A DNA stretch of 64,000 bases from Ligustrum vulgare (GCA_963555705.1 OY743184.1:22294859-22358858), one strand, 5' to 3'. Numbered from the stretch's first letter, positions 44,620-55,716 are shown. Notes: generated by a model from the letters alone, not told the origin. Program-made: numbers and translations.

Positions 44620-46596
44620 ATGGGAGACTATATACCTATCATCTCAGATATGGAAACAGAAGAAGAACTGATTGCTACTGCGAAGCAAATTCTGAAAGCT
44701 CTTGCAACGAAAATGAATTTGACAGATGATGCTAAGAAAATCTTGTCGAATCTAGGCACGCAGTTGTGTGATATAATTAGAGCGAACGAACTCAGAGATG
44801 AGGGAGTTCAAGGAAATGGTGTACTTAATGAGATTGAGAAGCAGCTTAATTCGATACACGATAAGGTTTTGAACTGGGAGAGGGATCAGTCGATTATATG
44901 CGAATGTGGCTCGGAAGAAGCTGATGAGTATTTGAAGGCTGTGGATGAAGCTCGAAAGTTGACTGAGAGTTTGGAGAGCTTGAGCCTAGATAATAATAGT
45001 AAAGACGTGGCGCTTCTGCGTACGGCTCATGATGTTCTTCAGATAGCTATGGCAAGGCTTGAAGAGGAGTTTAGGCACTTGCTTGTTCAGAATAGGCAGC
45101 CTTTTGAACCAGAGTATATGTCTTTTCGTTCTAGTGAAGATGATATTATGGAGGCGGGGTCCATAATCTCATTCGGAGATGAATCACTTGAAGATTTAGT
45201 TCAAAGAGATAGTATGAGCCGGGGTTTGGAGGAATACATCATCGAGTTGGTACATCCAGATGCGATTCCGAACCTAAGAAGTATTGCCAATTTGATGTTT
45301 GACTCGAATTATGGTCGTGAATGTTCTCAAGCATTTATTAGTGTACAAAAAGATGCTTTAGATGACTGCATTTACATCCTTGAAGTGGAGAAAGTAAGCA
45401 TTGAGGATGTGCTTAAGATGGAATGGCATACATTGAACTCCAAAATCAGGAGATGGATAAGGGCTATGAAGATTTTTGTGCGGGTATACCTTGCCAGTGA
45501 AAAATTGCTGAGTGAAAAGATTTTTGGAGATCTTGAATCAGTTAGTTCAGTTTGTTTTGTTGAGTCATCAAAAACCGCAATTCTGCAACTTCTTAATTTC
45601 AGCGAAGCCATAGCCATTGGCCCCCATCAGCCAGAAAAGTTAATTCGGATTCTTGACATGTATGAGGTGCTTGCGGATCTTATTCCTGATATCGATACTC
45701 TATACTCCGATAACACGGGATCCTGTGTTAAAATTGAATACCAAGACATCTTGAGGAGATTGGGAGATTGTGCAAAAGCAACTTTTCTCGAATTTCAGAA
45801 TGCCGTCGCCTCTAACGTGTCGACGAACCCTTTCCCAGGTGGTGGTGTCCATCATCTCACTAGATACGTTATGAATTACATGAAGACTCTTGCCGACTAC
45901 CAGGGGATCCTTGACGTGATCTTGAAGGACCACAGAGAGGATTCGGATTCCGTTTCAGTTTTCCTCGGTACGAGTCCAGTCAGTGAAGAGGAGAATATTG
46001 AAAGTAGCTCCTTGGTTTCTCCAATGGCTCAACACTTCAGATCCCTCGTCGCGATTCTTGAGTGCAACCTCGACGACAAAACAAAATTATACAAAGATGA
46101 TTCCCTGCAGCACCTTTTCTTGATGAACAACATACATTACATGGCTGAAAAGGTGAAAGGTTCCAAACTCAGAACAGTACTAGGCGACGGGTGGATTCGG
46201 AAGCACAATTGGAAATTTCAACAGCACGCAATGAACTATGAGAGAGCTACTTGGAGCTCGATGCTGTCTTTGCTCATGGATGAAGGGATCCAAAATCCCG
46301 GTTCGAATTCCATTTCGAGGACTATTCTTAAGGAAAGACTGCACAGCTTTTATCTTGCATTTGAGGAGGTTTACAAGAACCAGACGGGATGGTCGATCCC
46401 GGATAGCCAGCTTCGAGACGATCTTCGTATTTCGACGTCTCTCAAGGTAATCCAGGCTTATCGGACTTTTGTTGGAAGACACATCAATCATATTAGCGAA
46501 AAGCACATTAAATACACAGCTGATGATTTAGAAGACCAACTCTTAGATTTTTTTGAGGGATCCCAAAAATCATTGCACGGTGGTCATAAGAAGTGA
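44620..46596 (+). CDS. EXO70B1: Exocyst subunit EXO70, B1-like (658 aa, single exon)
   Basis: A subunit of the exocyst complex, which tethers secretory vesicles to the plasma membrane; plant EXO70B members also act in autophagy-related transport and immunity. The start is ATG 44620 (MGDYIPIISDMETEEEL); eight further upstream codons are open but begin with TTG, not ATG. Residues 1-250 are helical with an acidic Ser-rich linker. The EXO70 domain covers about 270-645, including IEDVLKMEWHTLNSKIRRWI, VRVYLASEKLLSEKIFGDL, GPHQPEKLIRILDMYE, GGGVHHLTRYVMNYMKTLAD and FLMNNIHYMAEKVKGSKLR. The length is close to that of family members, and an intronless gene is usual for plant EXO70 outside the A group. 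B1-like assignment rests on remembered family motifs. It appears intact. Confidence 0.9.
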   Translation: MGDYIPIISDMETEEELIATAKQILKALATKMNLTDDAKKILSNLGTQLCDIIRANELRDEGVQGNGVLNEIEKQLNSIHDKVLNWERDQSIICECGSEEADEYLKAVDEARKLTESLESLSLDNNSKDVALLRTAHDVLQIAMARLEEEFRHLLVQNRQPFEPEYMSFRSSEDDIMEAGSIISFGDESLEDLVQRDSMSRGLEEYIIELVHPDAIPNLRSIANLMFDSNYGRECSQAFISVQKDALDDCIYILEVEKVSIEDVLKMEWHTLNSKIRRWIRAMKIFVRVYLASEKLLSEKIFGDLESVSSVCFVESSKTAILQLLNFSEAIAIGPHQPEKLIRILDMYEVLADLIPDIDTLYSDNTGSCVKIEYQDILRRLGDCAKATFLEFQNAVASNVSTNPFPGGGVHHLTRYVMNYMKTLADYQGILDVILKDHREDSDSVSVFLGTSPVSEEENIESSSLVSPMAQHFRSLVAILECNLDDKTKLYKDDSLQHLFLMNNIHYMAEKVKGSKLRTVLGDGWIRKHNWKFQQHAMNYERATWSSMLSLLMDEGIQNPGSNSISRTILKERLHSFYLAFEEVYKNQTGWSIPDSQLRDDLRISTSLKVIQAYRTFVGRHINHISEKHIKYTADDLEDQLLDFFEGSQKSLHGGHKK

Positions 46597-46652
46597 TATT
46601 AAAACACAGTATTGTATTTTAGATTAAAGGATACTCTACCAACACGGTATTG

Positions 46653-46691
<39 letters not shown>

Positions 46692-47258
46692 CTGCTTCTT
46701 TTTCTGTATTTTTTATTATATAAGTGGTCGAAAGAAGGCCTTTTTTTTTTTTGGACACTTGTATCAAAATGGTCATCTTGTGTGGCATTTGTTTGCAACA
46801 CCTTGTGATGTTCAGTGAATGCTAGTTTATGGAAAGTTTGGGTAGTTATGTTAGTTTCCTTGTAATTGATCATATATCTTTAGCTGTTGCAACTGGAAAA
46901 TTTGCACAAGAACCAGAGGAACCTTGAAAATAAAAAATAACTGGTTTTTTAAATAAGACTGGCTGAGAATTATTCTTTGCCTTAGTTGCCAACTCTATGT
47001 AAAGGTTTCTGGGGCGATCCGGTTATCTTGAGAAGATCCTTGTAATTTGCGTTTTTCAAATTGATTTTCCAGATTTGGTCCATTATAATAATCTGTTTAA
47101 GAGCAGTTTACAACTGGTGGTTATCTGTATCTACGTCTTCATATATGTTTGAGTATATACTTTTTAATACTAACTAAAAATATATATTATATATTTTTGA
47201 TGGTAAAGTAAGAATTAAGTAATTTACTTCTTATTATTATCTTTCACTAACAAACAAA
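46597..47258. other. 3' flank of EXO70 with a long T-run
   Basis: A T-run of about 43 bases lies at 46648-46690, with another at about 46739-46752. No gene was recognised. Frames here are homopolymer artefacts. Confidence 0.6.
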
Positions 47259-47261
47259 TAA

Positions 47262-47739
47262 GGCTGCGTTTGATAGCGATGGTGGAATTTGGGTAGAAAG
47301 AAAATGAATTCCTGAGAATTGAAAGTTTAATGCGTTTGATTGGTTTAATTTTCTAGGTAGAAAAAGTGGAGAATTTTCCAACTTTTGTTGTTTGATTGAC
47401 ATTATTTTTTATGGAAAATAAAGTAAAATTTAGCTATTATAATTTTTTTTTTTTTTCATTTTTTAACAAGTTTGTACTTGGTAATAATAATGTTAATTTT
47501 TGGGAAAAAAATAAATCAATTAACAATAAAAATGATTAAACGTAACAAAAATGGTATAAGATTTTTTATGAAAAATAAAACCTCCTCCCCCTTGGAAAAC
47601 TAATTCATCCAAAACAAGGAAAATATCGAATTTCGAGGCAAGTGGAAAAATGAATTTCATGGAAAACTTAGACAATCAAACAGCGCAAAGTTGAAAAATC
47701 ACGTAAAAAATCATATTTTCTGGCGAATCAAACGCAGCC
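47262..47739. mobile_element. Tourist-like (PIF/Harbinger) MITE, 478 bp, TSD TAA
   Basis: The left end GGCTGCGTTTGAT and the right end ATCAAACGCAGCC are perfect inverted repeats (13 bp), flanked by TAA at 47259-47261 and 47740-47742. It is AT-rich with no coding capacity. The perfect ends suggest recent activity. Confidence 0.85.
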
Positions 47740-47742
47740 TAA

Positions 47743-48616
47743 TTTATTCAAAATGCTTTGATCGTAGTCATTTCCTTGTTTTCATATACGTGTCTTTGCT
47801 TTGTGTATGGTGTCAGAGACAAGTAATAAAATCGACCGAGGTCCGATGTTGATGTTGATTTTTATTTGAGCGTGTGAGTTTATTTTAACTAAAATTACTA
47901 AAAGAAAGTATTTTAAATGTTTTCGATTAGTTTTTTGTAGAATTGATTTTTTTTTATTTTTTTTTTATTTTTTTAGGAATTCGACTTGATCTATGAATTT
48001 TTTTTTAGTTTAATTTTTAGTTTTTCATTATTATTCAATACTAGCTTGAGTTGATGATAAATGCTCCAAATTTATCTAATCATCTAGTTTAAAAAAAAAA
48101 ATTATCTAATCATCTGTAAAACATATTCCTAAGTTGTTATATCTTTATGAATGTTGCGAATATGTAAAAATGCAATAAATTGATGAACATTCAAATATTG
48201 TGTTTGGTATTGATTAAAAATAGTTTATTTGAAATGAATAGTGATTTTTAGGAGAATGAATGATTAAGATTTGGTTGAAAAGTCAAATATTTTATGCTTG
48301 ACTTTTAATGAATAATTGAGATTGAGTAAAAAAAAAAAAAGGAAAAAAAAAAAAAATCTTAAAAGGATACCAAACAAGGGCAAAATCACATAAAGCATAG
48401 TAGTAAGTCTTTATTCTATGGATAAAGCTACACTTACTAACAAAATAATACTAACAACTTACTAACATAAATTAATACCTATTTTACCCTTTAACTAAAA
48501 TTATAAATAATACCTTATTTCACATATTATCTTATTAAATTTAACACATAATAAATTCTAAAAATTTAATTACTTTAAAAAAAAATTTATTACTTATTTC
48601 ATAATTAAAAAATATT
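47743..48616. other. Spacer with a small MITE (about 48199-48381) before the integrated virus
   Basis: The MITE-like piece has GTGTTTGGTAT at the left and ATACCAAACAAGGGC at the right, and shares GTGATTTTTAGGAGAATG (48241-48258) with 21373-21390. After about 48420 the sequence becomes A-rich like the virus. The exact junction is not visible. Confidence 0.55.
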
Positions 48617-48884
48617 ATGCCTGTTTATGATCTCCATATACTTCACGAAAAAAGAAAAGATTTAATTAGAAGTTTACATAGTGAATATTTAGAATTAGAA
48701 AGAATAGGAAAACTTAAATATTGATCCTATTGCCATAGAAAAACATAGAGAAATTAAAAGATTAATATTACAACATAATGAATATTTAAGATTAAAAGAA
48801 GAAAATTTGATTAGACAAGAAGATATTAGATATATGGATGAATTTGAAGAAAGATTTTTAAGAAGAATAAGACAAAGATTATAA
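48617..48884 (+). pseudogene. Small viral ORF (about 88 codons), one frameshift
   Basis: It starts MPVYDLHILHEKRKD at ATG 48617 and stops at about 48723. Another frame continues directly (DPIAIEKHREIKRLI ... RIRQRL) to 48884, so a single indel near 48715-48720 breaks it. The product would be a charged, helical, coiled-coil-like protein rich in Glu, Lys and Leu. I do not recognise its family. It lies just 5' of the primer site. Confidence 0.6.
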
Positions 48885-48919
48885 TTCCGCAAAATAAAAT
48901 TTCACGATCCAATCCACAG

Positions 48920-48931
48920 TGGTATCAGAGC
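48920..48931 (+). other. Primer binding site, tRNA-Met type (integrated virus)
   Basis: An exact TGGTATCAGAGC lies 36 bases after the small ORF and 32 bases before the capsid ORF ATG. Caulimovirids prime minus-strand synthesis from this site. Confidence 0.9.
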
Positions 48932-48962
48932 TAGTAGTTATAATTAGAAATATATTTAGAAA

Positions 48963-51900
48963 ATGTCTAAAATATTACCAATAATTGAACCTAGAGTATA
49001 TAATTATAAATCTAAAGATTTACCAAATAACAATCATTGGCCATTAATAACTGAAACATATGGAAAATTTATACCATTTATACTATTAGGAGAAGGAGGA
49101 TTTGGAGAACATAAACAATTAAATTGGACAAATTTATTTTTACTAAATAAATTAGGAATAAGTTTAGATAAAACTACAGAACAAAATTTAGAACAAGCAA
49201 AAAATCAAAAACAATTTCAAGAAATTATCAATAATTTACCATTAGAAATAAAACAAATGATAGAAATAACTAATGATTATAAGGATATAAACAAAAATAT
49301 ACCCACACAAATATTAGAAGTAAAGCAATATGTAAATAATCTATCTAAACAATTAATAACCTTAGAAAACCAAATTAAACAAATAACTGATAAAATAAAT
49401 AAAATAGGAAATTTGGTAGGAGTATATGAAAACCCAATAGAAATTACAGAGCAAAAAACTATTATAAAACAAATAAATATGATAAGAACAATTAAAGAAG
49501 AAGAAATAGGGAAAAATGATTTACATAAAAAATTAGATAATATACAACAAAATATTGGAATTATAAAACAAAATATAACAAAAATATATGATGAAATGGA
49601 AAAAAGAAAACCTAAAAGAATAATAACTGACAAAGAATTTAAAGCCATCAATAGATTAGGAATAAATATGATTACTGAACAAATAGAAAAATTTATGGAA
49701 AATCCTAAAGAAGAAGGTGGAGAAGATTACATAACATAAGAAGATTATATAGAAAAATTTAAAAATATTAAAATAGAAGAAATTAATATGAATGAACAAC
49801 AAAGAGCTTTAATACCAGCAGGACAAAATCCACCAGAGTATATACAGCAACCAGGAACTAACCAAGTTAAAAAAGAAAATACAAGTAATACTAATCCACA
49901 AAATACACCAGAAATATATATGAATCAAAGACAAAACACAAATTTTAAAACAAATAATTTTATACCACAACAAAAATATTACACCAAGCCAAGTAAAAAT
50001 TATCCTATAGAATATACACCATGGAGAAGTATGGAAACACAAATTAGTTCAGAAGGAAGATGGATAGATTTAGGATGTGTGCAAGATGTAGATCATGAAT
50101 TAGAATTATGGATGAAATATATGGCTATGATGGCCTATACTAGAGAATTAATAGGAAAATAATTACAATTAATGTTAGAAAATACATTTATAGGAACCAC
50201 TGCAAGATGGTAGAGAAATTTAACAGAAACTTATTTAGGACAAGTTAGAGGAAATGACCAAGATGAAATAGGAACTATTTTAAGGAGATATGAAGATGCA
50301 TTAAAAAGAGAATATACGTTAGTAATAGACAGAGATACCAAAATTAGCTCAAGACTAAGACATAGATATTTATTAGAAAATCTATCAATATGTGACATAT
50401 GTTACTTTAAACAATTTGCATGTGAATTTAGGGAATATTTTGAAAAAACAGAATATAATCAAGAAACATATGGTATGAAAATTATGAACCAAATATTCTT
50501 TAAATTACCAAACCCATGGAATTTAGAATTATTTAAGGATTGAGAAAAATTAGAAATACCATTAAGTAATAATAGTCTAGGAGCAAGAATACAATTTATA
50601 GAAATGAGATAACAAGAAAAATGTATGGAAGCAAATAATATGATAAAATTCCATAAAGCAAGTAAAAAATCATTATGCTGTGATAAATTACAATATAAAC
50701 CAACACAATGGGGATGTCATCTAGAAAGAAAATATAAGAAAAAGAAATATTATAGAAAAGATAAATTCAGAAACAAATTTACTAAATTTAATAAATACAA
50801 AATGCCATATAATAAAACATTTAAAAGGTATAGAGTACCATATAAGAGATACTTAAGGCAAAAACAAAACAAAACTAAAACATACCCTAAAAATCCTAGA
50901 AAATGTAAATGCTATTCATGTGGAGAAATAGGACATATATCTCCAGAATGTCCTAAGAAAGATAAAAAGAAAAATATGATTTATATCTCATTAATAGAAA
51001 AAGAAAATTACAACTTATTACCTATTGAACAAGAAGAAGAATGGGAAGAAATTCCTGAAGATGAAGAAATTTATGAATTAGAAGAACATGAAGTAATAAA
51101 TACAATAATGGAATTAGAATTTTCAGAAGAAAGTGAATCTAATGAATCCAACGAAGAAGAATATTTATATATAAATATGATTAGACAAATTAATGAAGAA
51201 GGTACATCTAAAGAATATGAATACCAATTAGAAGAAAATGAAGAACAACTAAATGAAAGATTAATATTTAATCATAAAATGTATGAAAAGATCTTAAAAT
51301 CAAAATTAGATGTTGAACCAAAAGAAATATTCAATTTACCATTTTGGCAGAAAAACAAAGAAATAGCATATGTAGCAAGAAACCATAGTCACCCTATAGA
51401 CATAAAAGATACTACAAGAAATACATTAATACCTATAATAAATGAAGAAATTATAAGACAAGAAATAAACCTATTGAATCCTGAACTAAAAGGAAAAATA
51501 AAGAACATATATTTAGGAGCCGTACAAATTATAGCAAAAGCCTATTTCAGAGAAGGAATAGATACACCTATAGAATTCTATATTATGGATGATAGAATTG
51601 TAAGTTCAGTACAAGATGCTCTAATAGGAATTGTAACAGGAAACTTAATGTACCAAAAAGTAAAATTTACAATAAGACCAAATTTCAGCATAAGTATGGG
51701 AGAACAAAATAAAAATAAAGCCTTAACATTATATTACAGGTTAAGAGGGATAGATATGGAACCAAGAAGTAAAACTATAAGTTTAACTATTAGAACAATA
51801 TATGCTTTTACTAGTAAACATGAAGTAAAAATTAAGAATGCTACAAGAACACATATAATAGAACCCATATTTCAAAATTTATTGGAATACAAACCAGCTA

Positions 51901-52523
51901 AAGAAAATTCAAGAATGACAATACCAGAAGATATAGAAATAGATTTCAATCAAGCTAGAAGATTAGTAAATATGGATAAACCACAAATAGAATTTGGAAG
52001 AAGATCAATTAGCCTAAGAAGAAATACTAGTACAAGATCATTACCTGAAATAGAAAATAGAAATGATTCAGAAAAACAAATAATGACAAAAATGCATAGA
52101 AAAATACCAAGAATGAATCTATCTAAAAGAAATGAGACAAAACAATTTGAAGTTATGATAGAAATTAGAATAAATGGAGAATGGAAAGAGCAGAAAGTAT
52201 TAATAGATACTGGAGCAACTGTATCTCATATAAAAGAAAACATAATAGGAGACTTAGAACTTAAAGTAACGAATAATTCAATTCAAATACAAGATTATTT
52301 TGGAAATATTCATCTCATGGATACTTATGTAGAATTACCAATAAGAATAAATAAAAGAAATGAAATAATCATAAACATGTACGTAGAACATATAGGAAAT
52401 GTAAATACAGAATTACTATTAGGAACAGACTTCTTAGAGCAAGTAAAACCATATTACATAAAAGATGATAGAATGCTATTAACAATACAAAATGAGAATC
52501 TAGTTATACCAAGGTTATTATGA
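48963..52523 (+). pseudogene. Viral capsid + movement-protein polyprotein with C-terminal retropepsin-like domain
   Basis: A single frame of about 1186 codons from ATG 48963, broken only by in-frame stops at 49737, 50160, 50211, 50541 and 50610. In order: a coiled-coil, Gln/Ile/Lys-rich N-terminus; a capsid core (about 49990-50680); a Lys/Tyr-rich basic stretch; a zinc knuckle CYSCGEIGHISPEC (about 50911-50952); an acidic stretch; and a 30K-type movement domain (about 51260-51840) with IYLGAVQIIAKAYF and FYIMDDRIVSSVQDALIG. At about 52150-52500 a retropepsin-like domain follows (VLIDTGATVSH, then LLLGTDFLEQ). It ends with TGA overlapping the next ATG (ATGA at 52520). The movement domain assignment rests on its GAVxIxxKA...DDRI pattern. 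The gene is inactive as it stands. Confidence 0.85.
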
Positions 52524-54478
52524 ATAAAATACAAGGAGGAAGAGAACATATTTATATACTAACCAAAATGAATTACAATGGATATCTTAGCAGAAATTAT
52601 CATGCATTGTTTGATACAGGAGCATCATCCTGTTTGTTTAAAGAAAATGTATTACCCCCAGAAATATGGAGCAATAAAAAAGATAATGAAGAAAGAGTAA
52701 TACTTGCAGAATTTGATGGAAGTACAAACCTAATAACTAAAGTAGCAAGGAATGTTAAAATACAAATAGGAAAATATGAATTACAAACACCTTATGTATA
52801 TCAATTTGATGATATGCCAAGGGATATATTATTAGGAAATAACTTCATAAAACAATATTATCCAATAACTATTGATGAAAAAGTTATACTTTTATCTACC
52901 CCTTGTCACCATATAGCAATAGCAATAAGAATTAATGATCCTTACTGTAGAGAAAAAATGCCTCATATAACAGCTCAGCGTGGTGAGGATAGACAAAAAT
53001 TAACACAAACAACACAATTTATGCCTAATAAAAATAGAATAAATCTAGTACAAGAATATTTTGATCAAATTGTAATAAAAAATATTACAGAAAAATTATT
53101 AAAATTATCAGGAGATAATCCTTTGAAAAAATGGCACATAAATAAGCCAATGGCAAAAATTATACTAGAAGATGACACTAAGATTATTAGTATAAAACCA
53201 ATTAAACATACACCAAAAGAATTACCTGAATTTGAAATGCACATAAAAGAAATGTTAGAAAAGAAATTCATTAGAGAATCTAATAGTAAACATAGTAGTC
53301 TAGCCTTCATTGTAATAAAACATTCAGAACAAAAAAGAGGAAAATCTAGAATGGTAATTAAATATAAAAGGTTAAATACTTATACAAAAGAATTAAAATA
53401 TCCAATACCAAACCAACATGTATTATTTAACCAAATTAGAGGAAAGGAATATTTTTCTAAATTTGATCTTAAATCAGGATTTTATCATATTATGTTAATT
53501 GAAGAATCTAGACATTTAACAGCTTTTACGGTACCACAAGGATTTTATGAATGGAATGTATTATCTTTTGGATTTAAAAATAGTCCAAGAGAATTCCAAA
53601 GGTACATGGATAAAATATTTAAAGATTATTATCATTTTATTACAGTATATATTGATGATGTTCTTATTTACTCTGAAACCAGATAAGACCACTTAAAACA
53701 TCTAAATATTTTTATAGATATTGTAAGGAATAATGGAATTATATTATCAGCTACAAAAATGGAGATAACTAAAGAAAAGGTAGAATTTTTGAGATCTATA
53801 ATAAGCCAAGAAGGAATAAAACTCCAAAAATATATTGGTACAAAAATACAAGAATTTGACAATCATATAAAAGATAAAACACAATTACAAAGCTTTTTAG
53901 GACTTGTAAACTAAACTAGGAAATATGTACCTAACCTAGCAAAACATTTAATTCCATTACAAAAAAGATTAAAAGGAAAAACTAGATGGACGCCTTGGTC
54001 TAAAGACGAAGAAGAAGAAGTACAAAAAATTAAAGACCTTTGTAAAGATTTACCAGAATTAGAATTACCCAAAAAAGAATGTGATTGGATTATAGAAACC
54101 GATGCATGCGAAACAGCATGGGGAGCAGTACTTAAATATATTTATCCAAATGAGGATGAGGAAAGGATTGCACAGTACACTAGTGGCAGTTTTACTCAGA
54201 CTCAAACTAATTATCATATAAATGAAAAAGAATTATTAGCTGTAAAATTTGCTATTAAAAAGTTTGAATTAACTATTGTTACTACAAAATTCAAAATTAG
54301 AACATATAATACACAAGTCAAATATTGGTTAACTAAAGAAATTGATCCAACTATTGCAAATAAAAGGTTAATTAGATGGCAAGTAGAACTTAGCCATTAT
54401 GATTTTGAAATTATTCATATTAAGGGTACTGACAATGTTATTGAAGATTATTTATCAAGACATGGAAGACATACTTAA
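52520..54478 (+). pseudogene. Viral protease - reverse transcriptase - RNase H
   Basis: A 652-codon frame that starts at the ATGA overlap with the preceding ORF. A second retropepsin has HALFDTGASSCLF (about 52600) and DILLGNNFIKQ (about 52823). The RT includes KFDLKSGFYHIML, the VLSFGFKNSPREFQ block and YIDD (about 53650-53661). RNase H includes IIETDACETAWGAVL (about 54090), NEKELLAVKFAI and IHIKGTDNVIEDYLSRHG. In-frame stops lie at 53684 (TAA) and 53912 (TAA), and there is no frameshift. There is no integrase after RNase H, which separates it from gypsy elements. It overlaps the next ORF by 17 bases. Confidence 0.93.
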
Positions 54479-55283
54479 GAAAGTAGAAGAAATTAACTTG
54501 GCCATGGGTCAAATGAATATCAACTATTCAAATCTATTCAACCATGTGAATACTTGCATGGCGCAAATTGTACAAATTAACAATGAACTAGCCATTTACA
54601 AGTCAAGGGTTAACTTTCTTGAGGAAATGTACAAAGGAGGATCCCAATCCTCTCCAGTGAAGAATTTATCTGTAGGACTTCCTATTGAGGAAGAAGTATC
54701 TAATGTACCAATTATTGGAAGTTCAACTTCCAAAGCCATTAGCAAAACTATTGAACCATCTAAAGAAACTTTTTTAGAAGCTGCGAAGAAACCAGCAGTC
54801 GTAACAAAGGAACTATCAGAAAAGGAGAAAGTTATGAAAAAACTAGAGACATTCTTGAAGTATGCGGAGTATCTAAACAAGAGGACAAAAGAAGGAGAAT
54901 GGCTAAGGACAATTAGCCATCAAAAAATCAATAAAGCAATTATTTTTCCAGGAGCAGAACCAAGAACAGTCAGGGGATTGTTTGATCAAGGACTTATTCA
55001 GTGCATCTACCCTAGCAAGGATATGAAGGAAATATCATTATTACCTAATTCTATCAAGGCAGCAGTTAAAACATATTTTGGAATTACCAAAGCTGAAAAA
55101 ATCTATGTCAGGATTTACTCAGCCATTCTAGAATTTATTGATGAAGAATTTCTAAGGGCAGAACATATTGTAAAACTTGGAGTAACTAGCAAAGCTATTC
55201 TTTCAGAACCAGAAATAAAACCATTTAACAAAGAGGAACAAATACAAGCTATTCCAGAAAAAGGGCATTGGGATTTAGAGTAA
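54462..55283 (+). CDS. Viral ORF, 273 codons, transactivator-position protein
   Basis: The ATG at 54462 (MEDILKKVEEINLAMGQ) overlaps the RNase H stop. An upstream in-frame ATG at 54399 lies within RNase H coding sequence and is less likely. The frame is open. It has an N-terminal coiled coil, a Ser/Pro/Glu linker (about residues 65-110), then a Lys/Glu-rich folded part with EGEWLRTISHQKINKAIIFP and AVKTYFGITKAEKIYVRI. Caulimo- and solendoviruses have a translational transactivator downstream of RT. Position and size fit, but sequence-level homology is not established here. Confidence 0.7.
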   Translation: MEDILKKVEEINLAMGQMNINYSNLFNHVNTCMAQIVQINNELAIYKSRVNFLEEMYKGGSQSSPVKNLSVGLPIEEEVSNVPIIGSSTSKAISKTIEPSKETFLEAAKKPAVVTKELSEKEKVMKKLETFLKYAEYLNKRTKEGEWLRTISHQKINKAIIFPGAEPRTVRGLFDQGLIQCIYPSKDMKEISLLPNSIKAAVKTYFGITKAEKIYVRIYSAILEFIDEEFLRAEHIVKLGVTSKAILSEPEIKPFNKEEQIQAIPEKGHWDLE

Positions 55284-55564
55284 TGTATACCGAATTAAGG
55301 GATACCCTTACACAAACTAATGTTTGGGTATATGAATCTAATGATGACAAATTATTGATCTACAGTATTGCAAGAATTAATCAAGTTAATTGTCAATTAT
55401 GGAAATTAAGAGAATATGCTGAGAATATACTTGTCAGCAATTTGGATCTTAGCAAAGGAACCTATGAATATCTACATAACCTAATGGAGGTAGAAACGGG
55501 TCACAAATGTAATAATTGTGGGGACCTACTCAATTATAATGAAGATGAAGCCTACCTTGTCTGA
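55283..55564 (+). CDS. Small viral ORF, 93 codons, with a CxxC motif
   Basis: The start is ATG 55283, overlapping the previous stop (TAATG). It is open to 55564. The C-terminal HKCNNCGDLLNYN carries one CxxC pair, possibly half of a zinc ribbon or a dimeric zinc site. I do not recognise the family. The tight stop-start overlap implies coupled translation. Confidence 0.65.
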   Translation: MYTELRDTLTQTNVWVYESNDDKLLIYSIARINQVNCQLWKLREYAENILVSNLDLSKGTYEYLHNLMEVETGHKCNNCGDLLNYNEDEAYLV

Positions 55565-55716
55565 ACATGAATTATTCAAGGCATGGGGGTCCAGACCCAT
55601 GTAGAAAAGCAGCAAAAATTATTGTAACTTTAGCTTTACTTTATCTACTTTAAATCTTAGCCAAGTATGAAAAAGATAGGGAATATTATCTTGTTTCCCA
55701 ACTTTGCTTTTACCAA

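Noticed and set aside
46619..46873. Minus-strand Lys-rich frame
   Set aside because: It is a translation of the long T-run downstream of EXO70.
54399..54461. Upstream ATG for the 273-codon viral ORF
   Set aside because: Those 21 codons overlap the conserved RNase H end (IHIKGTDNVIEDYL) in another frame. ATG 54462 gives the compact overlap usual in this segment.
48963..54478. Stop-codon reassignment or programmed readthrough in the viral ORFs
   Set aside because: Seven stops of three kinds (five TAA) with no readthrough context are better explained by decay in a nuclear integrant.
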